Shown piece by piece: positions 60,815 to 64,000 of a stretch of 64,000 bases of DNA. The position numbers and the translations under genes were made by a program. The notes beneath the pieces are model-generated. The model searched no databases. It saw only the letters and a list, made by a program, of their open reading frames with translations, and had not been told where the DNA came from. This DNA comes from Raphanus sativus. Taxonomy: Eukaryota > Streptophyta > Magnoliopsida > Brassicales > Brassicaceae. The stretch spans positions 50,575,265-50,639,264 of the forward strand of contig NC_079516.1 of the NCBI RefSeq assembly GCF_000801105.2, given 5' to 3'. Position 1 is the stretch's first letter; each line of letters opens with the position of its first letter.

Positions 60815-61661
60815 GTAGAAGACTTACAAGTAAGTCATCTGTATGTAGAAGACTTACTGATGAGTCTTCTGGTCAAACGGACGACTTAAACTAAGTCGTC
60901 CAGCTTTGTTTGGTGAAAAAAAAACAGTCCAGACGACTTATATATAAGTCGTCTACGAGAAACAGGCTAGTTTTGCATTTGACCGAATCGTGTCAGATCT
61001 TTGACTATTTCTGGACGACTTATAATTCAGTCGTCTCTCGGAAAGTTAAAATTTCAATATTTTATTAAACTAGACGACTTACGTGTAAGTCGTCTTAGGT
61101 TAGTTTTGTAGTTGAAAAATAAAACTTCATAATTTAATTTTACCAGACGACATAATATAAAGTCGTCCCGTCAGAAGACTTAATTTAAAGTCGTCCGGGG
61201 AAAGCAAAGTCGTCCAGAATTTTTCCCAATTAAGTCGTCCAAACCTTGCTTATCCCGGACGACCTTAAATTAAGTCGTCTAGCTGGACGACTTTTAGTTA
61301 AGTCGTCTGGAGAAAGTTAAATTTCAAGTTTTTATTTTTCAATTACAAAACTAACCTGGGACGACTTACGTGTAAGTCGTCTAGTTTGAATAAAATATTG
61401 AAATTTTTACTTTCCAGAGACGACTGATTTATAAGTCGTCCAGAAATAGTCAAAGATCTGACACGATTCGGTCAAATGCAAAACTAGCCCGTTTTTCGTA
61501 GACGACTTATATATATAAGTCGTCTGAATTTTTTTTTTTAACAAACAAAGCCGGACGACTTAGAATTAAGTCGTCCCTTTTAATTTTCAATTGCAAAAGT
61601 GACCTCTTTAGACGACTTACCTTTAAGTCTTCTGGACGACTTAAATCTAAGTCGTCTGCGA
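60815..61661. repeat. Palindromic array of GACGACTTA/TAAGTCGTC modules
   Basis: About sixteen modules of the form (A/G)GACGACTTA-n-TAAGTCGTC(C/T), each a small hairpin, occur within 850 bp. Examples start at about 60879, 60931, 61014, 61070, 61261 and 61367. They are arranged symmetrically: 60879-61576 is an imperfect palindrome centred at about 61228, with matching spacer DNA on both sides (for instance GTGTCAGATCTTTGACTA left, its complement right). The array ends about 100 bp before the transposase ATG at 61761. Confidence 0.9.
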
Positions 61662-61760
61662 TAATGTTTGTTGAACTTCTTCATTTTCTCTATGTTTACT
61701 AATGTGTGTTTTTTTTGAATATTTGCAGATGATTTTTAAGTTACATGCAGTGTATGGAGA

Positions 61761-63994
61761 ATGGTTGTTGAGAGATTTCCGTTGGGATTTGTGGTTGATG
61801 ATCTCAAAGGAGCAAGATTGTTTTTATTGAATGAAGATTCAACACATGCTGAACTTGTTGCAATGGCTCAAGAAGATTATAACCTGGACATGAGATCAGT
61901 GACTGTGGAGATTAGCTATCATTACCAGCAGATGATGATTGACTCCAAGCAGTCCTCCATTCATGTTACAAGTGATAGACAAGTTCGAAACTTGCTCGAG
62001 AATACTCATAACGCATAGAGTATGTTCTTTTGTGTATCAAGCCCAGCAAGGTGGAAACGGTTTCAGAGAAAGAGAAGAAGCTGGTGATAATGATGAAGCT
62101 GGTGAATGGAAGGAAGATGTTGGTGATAATGATGAAGCTGGTGAATGAAGGAAGATGTTGGTGATAATGATGAGGCTGATGAATGTTTGAAGATGTTGGT
62201 GATAATGAGTCTGTTGAAGATGAAATCAAGATGGGGAGGAGGAAAATGGGAGAGGAAAATGGGGAGGAGGATGCTGATAACACTATTGTTGGTGAACGGA
62301 TCAGAATGGTGTGGGGATTACAGTCTTTATGGAAAGGTTCTAGATGAGGACGAGGAAGATGATGATATATTTTTTTGAAGAAATTGAAAAGACATATGCT
62401 AAGACAAATGCTATTTGAAGGAGGAAAATCGGAACGTGTACCAGCATCTCTTGTCAACCCAGAGTTTTGTTAGCAAGGATGCACTGCTTTCAGAGCTGCG
62501 GTTGACAGCAGTGAGGGGTAGGTTTTCTTTCAGAATATACAAATCAACAAAAACTCTCCTTGTGGCAATATGTCGGGGGTTAGCGGTTTGTGGATGGAAG
62601 ATCAGAGCGAGTGTGAAACATGGGTCAAACACGTTTTGGGTAACAAAGTATGTGGAAAAACATTTATGCTCAATTGCGAGCCGAATCGCTCAGCGGAGAC
62701 ACTGTACTCCAAAGTATGTTGGTAGTCTTTTCATGATCGTGTTGGGATCATTGATGGGATACTCCACAGCTATCACTGATGCAATGAAGAACATGTTGGC
62801 ATGACGCTTGTTTACACCCACTTCATACAGAGCACTGTTATATGCACAGAATTGGTGAGAGGATCAGCAGAAGAAGGTAGTTCGCGTCTGCCTTCATATC
62901 TCGAGCAAATCTCCATTGCAAATCCTGATTCTATCACGGCTATAGAACTTGATTCTGAGAAAAGATTTAAGTATCTATATTCTCTCTTTTGGAGCTTCTA
63001 TCAAAGGTTTAAGTATCAGAGAAGGGTCATTGTGGTGGATGGGACTTCACCTAAGTGGAAAGTATGGAGGTGTTATGTTAGTTGCAGCCGCACAAGATGG
63101 CAATTTTCAGATATTCCCATTGGCTTTTGGGATCGTGGGATGCTGAAGATGAACCTTCTTGGAATGGTTTTTCAAAAATTGGCTAGTTGTATATCTCATG
63201 ACAAGCCTCTGGTGATAGTCTCTCTGACCGGCACGCGGCCATTAAAAGTGCGTGTGAGAAGGTGTTTCCTTGGGCAACCCGAGGATATGTTATTATCACC
63301 TTCAAGATAACATTGTCAAAAAGTTTAAAGGGAAACATCTCATGTACTTGGTGAAAGGGGCTGCTTATGCGCACACGGTTCACGAATTTTAACCGGTACA
63401 TGGCTGAGATACGGAGTGCAACCCGGAACTTGCAACGTATTTGGGAGAAGGCCGACGCCAAGCTATGGTCAAGGGTTTATTGTAAGGGGAACAGGTTCAA
63501 CATAAAACAAGCAACATCGCTGAATCTATTAATTCCGCACTGAAGCGAGCAAGAGGATTTCCGATTCCGTTCCTGCTGGAGTTCATAAGCAGAAGTTAGG
63601 AAAATGGTATTGGAAAAGGAGACAAGATGCTTTGAGTCTCCCACACTGTACATACCGGGGGTGTTGAATTACTTGCTTGCTGTTCGATCAGAGATAGCGG
63701 ATACGATGCGGACGGGGTCGAACCAATTTGGATGGATGGCTTTCTTTGTCAAAGGTGGCAAAAATGGACTGTGCGGTTGATTTGGAACATGTAAAGTGTG
63801 GTGGTTGTGGTGTCTATGGAGTGGAGAAAATACTTGCTCTCATGCATATAGCAGCTGGACACATGCTGGTGTGCATATCGACACACTTGTATGCCAGCTT
63901 TACTCAAAGAATCATCTGTATGCAGGATACTCAGAGAATATATATCCTATCGTGTCACAACATATTGGAACGAGAATGCTTCCTCCAAACGTAA
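61761..63994 (+). pseudogene. Broken MuDR/MULE transposase gene
   Basis: Starting from the ATG at 61761 the sequence codes an N-terminal MULE domain (MVVERFPLGFVVDDLKG) and an acidic repeat region. A Mutator DNA-binding domain follows (ELRLTAVRGRFSFRIYKS, CGWKIRASVKHGSNTFWV). The MULE catalytic domain is spread over several frames: IVVDGT with the first Asp, KYGGVMLVAAAQDGNFQIF, a disrupted VSDRHAAIKSA block, YLVKGAAYAHTVHEF, and NIAESINSALKRARGFP with the Glu. A SWIM-like zinc finger (VKCGGCGVYGVEK) comes near the end. At least six frameshifts and some stops separate these blocks, so no active transposase can be made. The closing MLPPNVKR block shows the gene continues beyond the window. Confidence 0.85.
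62085..62215 (+). repeat. 39-bp acidic-coding minisatellite in the transposase gene
   Basis: Three copies of a roughly 39-bp unit (GATGTTGGTGATAATGATG onward) would code DVGDNDEAGEWKE. The second copy has lost a base (GAATGAAGG for GAATGGAAGG), which creates one of the frameshifts. Confidence 0.85.
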
Positions 63995-64000
63995 AGCGTG

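Larger units (their letters stand above)
60295..64000 (+). mobile_element. MuDR-type Mutator-like element, 5' part
   Basis: The probable 5' terminus is GGGCTTATTGCAAAAGTGAC at 60295, of a type I associate with Brassicaceae MULEs. It is followed by poly(T) tracts, a roughly 700-bp palindrome of GACGACTTA modules (60815-61661), and a broken transposase gene. The 3' end and the 9-bp target duplication lie outside the window, so the left boundary is provisional. Confidence 0.7.

Overview
This is a plant nuclear window, almost certainly Brassica or a close Brassiceae relative. It is AT-rich, the genes have many small introns, and it carries Brassicaceae-type SINE, Helitron, copia and Mutator-like elements. 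The recognisable genes follow, in order, a block of Arabidopsis chromosome 2 (about At2g39810 to At2g39880): a HOS1 first-exon remnant, DAR2, TOPP4, an At2g39855-like small gene, an At2g39870-like gene and MYB25. These orthologies come from remembered family sequences and gene order, not from a search.

Layout. 1-8.3 kb: gene-free, with one Stowaway MITE (4698-4946). 8.4-11.0 kb: a Helitron on the minus strand that captured part of a RING E3 ubiquitin ligase of the LOG2/LUL type. 11.0-13.2 kb: a promoter-like region and an orphan HOS1 exon 1, split by a small deleted copia element with intact LTRs and target-site duplication. 13.7-17.3 kb: intact 12-exon DAR2 (minus). 17.75-19.35 kb: a head-to-head dimeric Mutator-type foldback element full of telomere-like CCCTAAA repeats, about 420 bp upstream of the DAR2 start codon. 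20.6 kb: a tRNA-derived SINE. 23.4-27.9 kb: a repeat-dense block with a minisatellite and a second telomere-repeat foldback element. 28.5-29.8 kb: intact TOPP4 (+). 34.2-35.2 kb: a five-exon gene for a small Ser-rich protein (+). 36.2 kb: tRNA-Asp(GTC) (minus). 40.3-41.4 kb: At2g39870-like gene (+). 45.6-47.0 kb: R2R3-MYB (minus). 49.0-54.1 kb: a rearranged copia element with tandem and inverted internal duplications inside a perfect 5-bp target-site duplication. 60.3-64.0 kb: a decayed MuDR-type MULE whose 5' region is a roughly 700-bp palindrome built of repeated GACGACTTA/TAAGTCGTC modules; it runs off the right edge.

The host genes do not form an operon or pathway. DAR2 is a LIM/peptidase growth regulator, TOPP4 a PP1 catalytic subunit, and MYB25 a transcription factor. 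What stands out is the mobile DNA: several kinds of elongated palindrome, template-switch products, and a recurrent class of ultra-short poly(A) insertions with 11-18 bp target-site duplications at eleven places. Intron/exon models were assembled by hand from splice signals and reading-frame continuity; each of the five gene models closes in frame.
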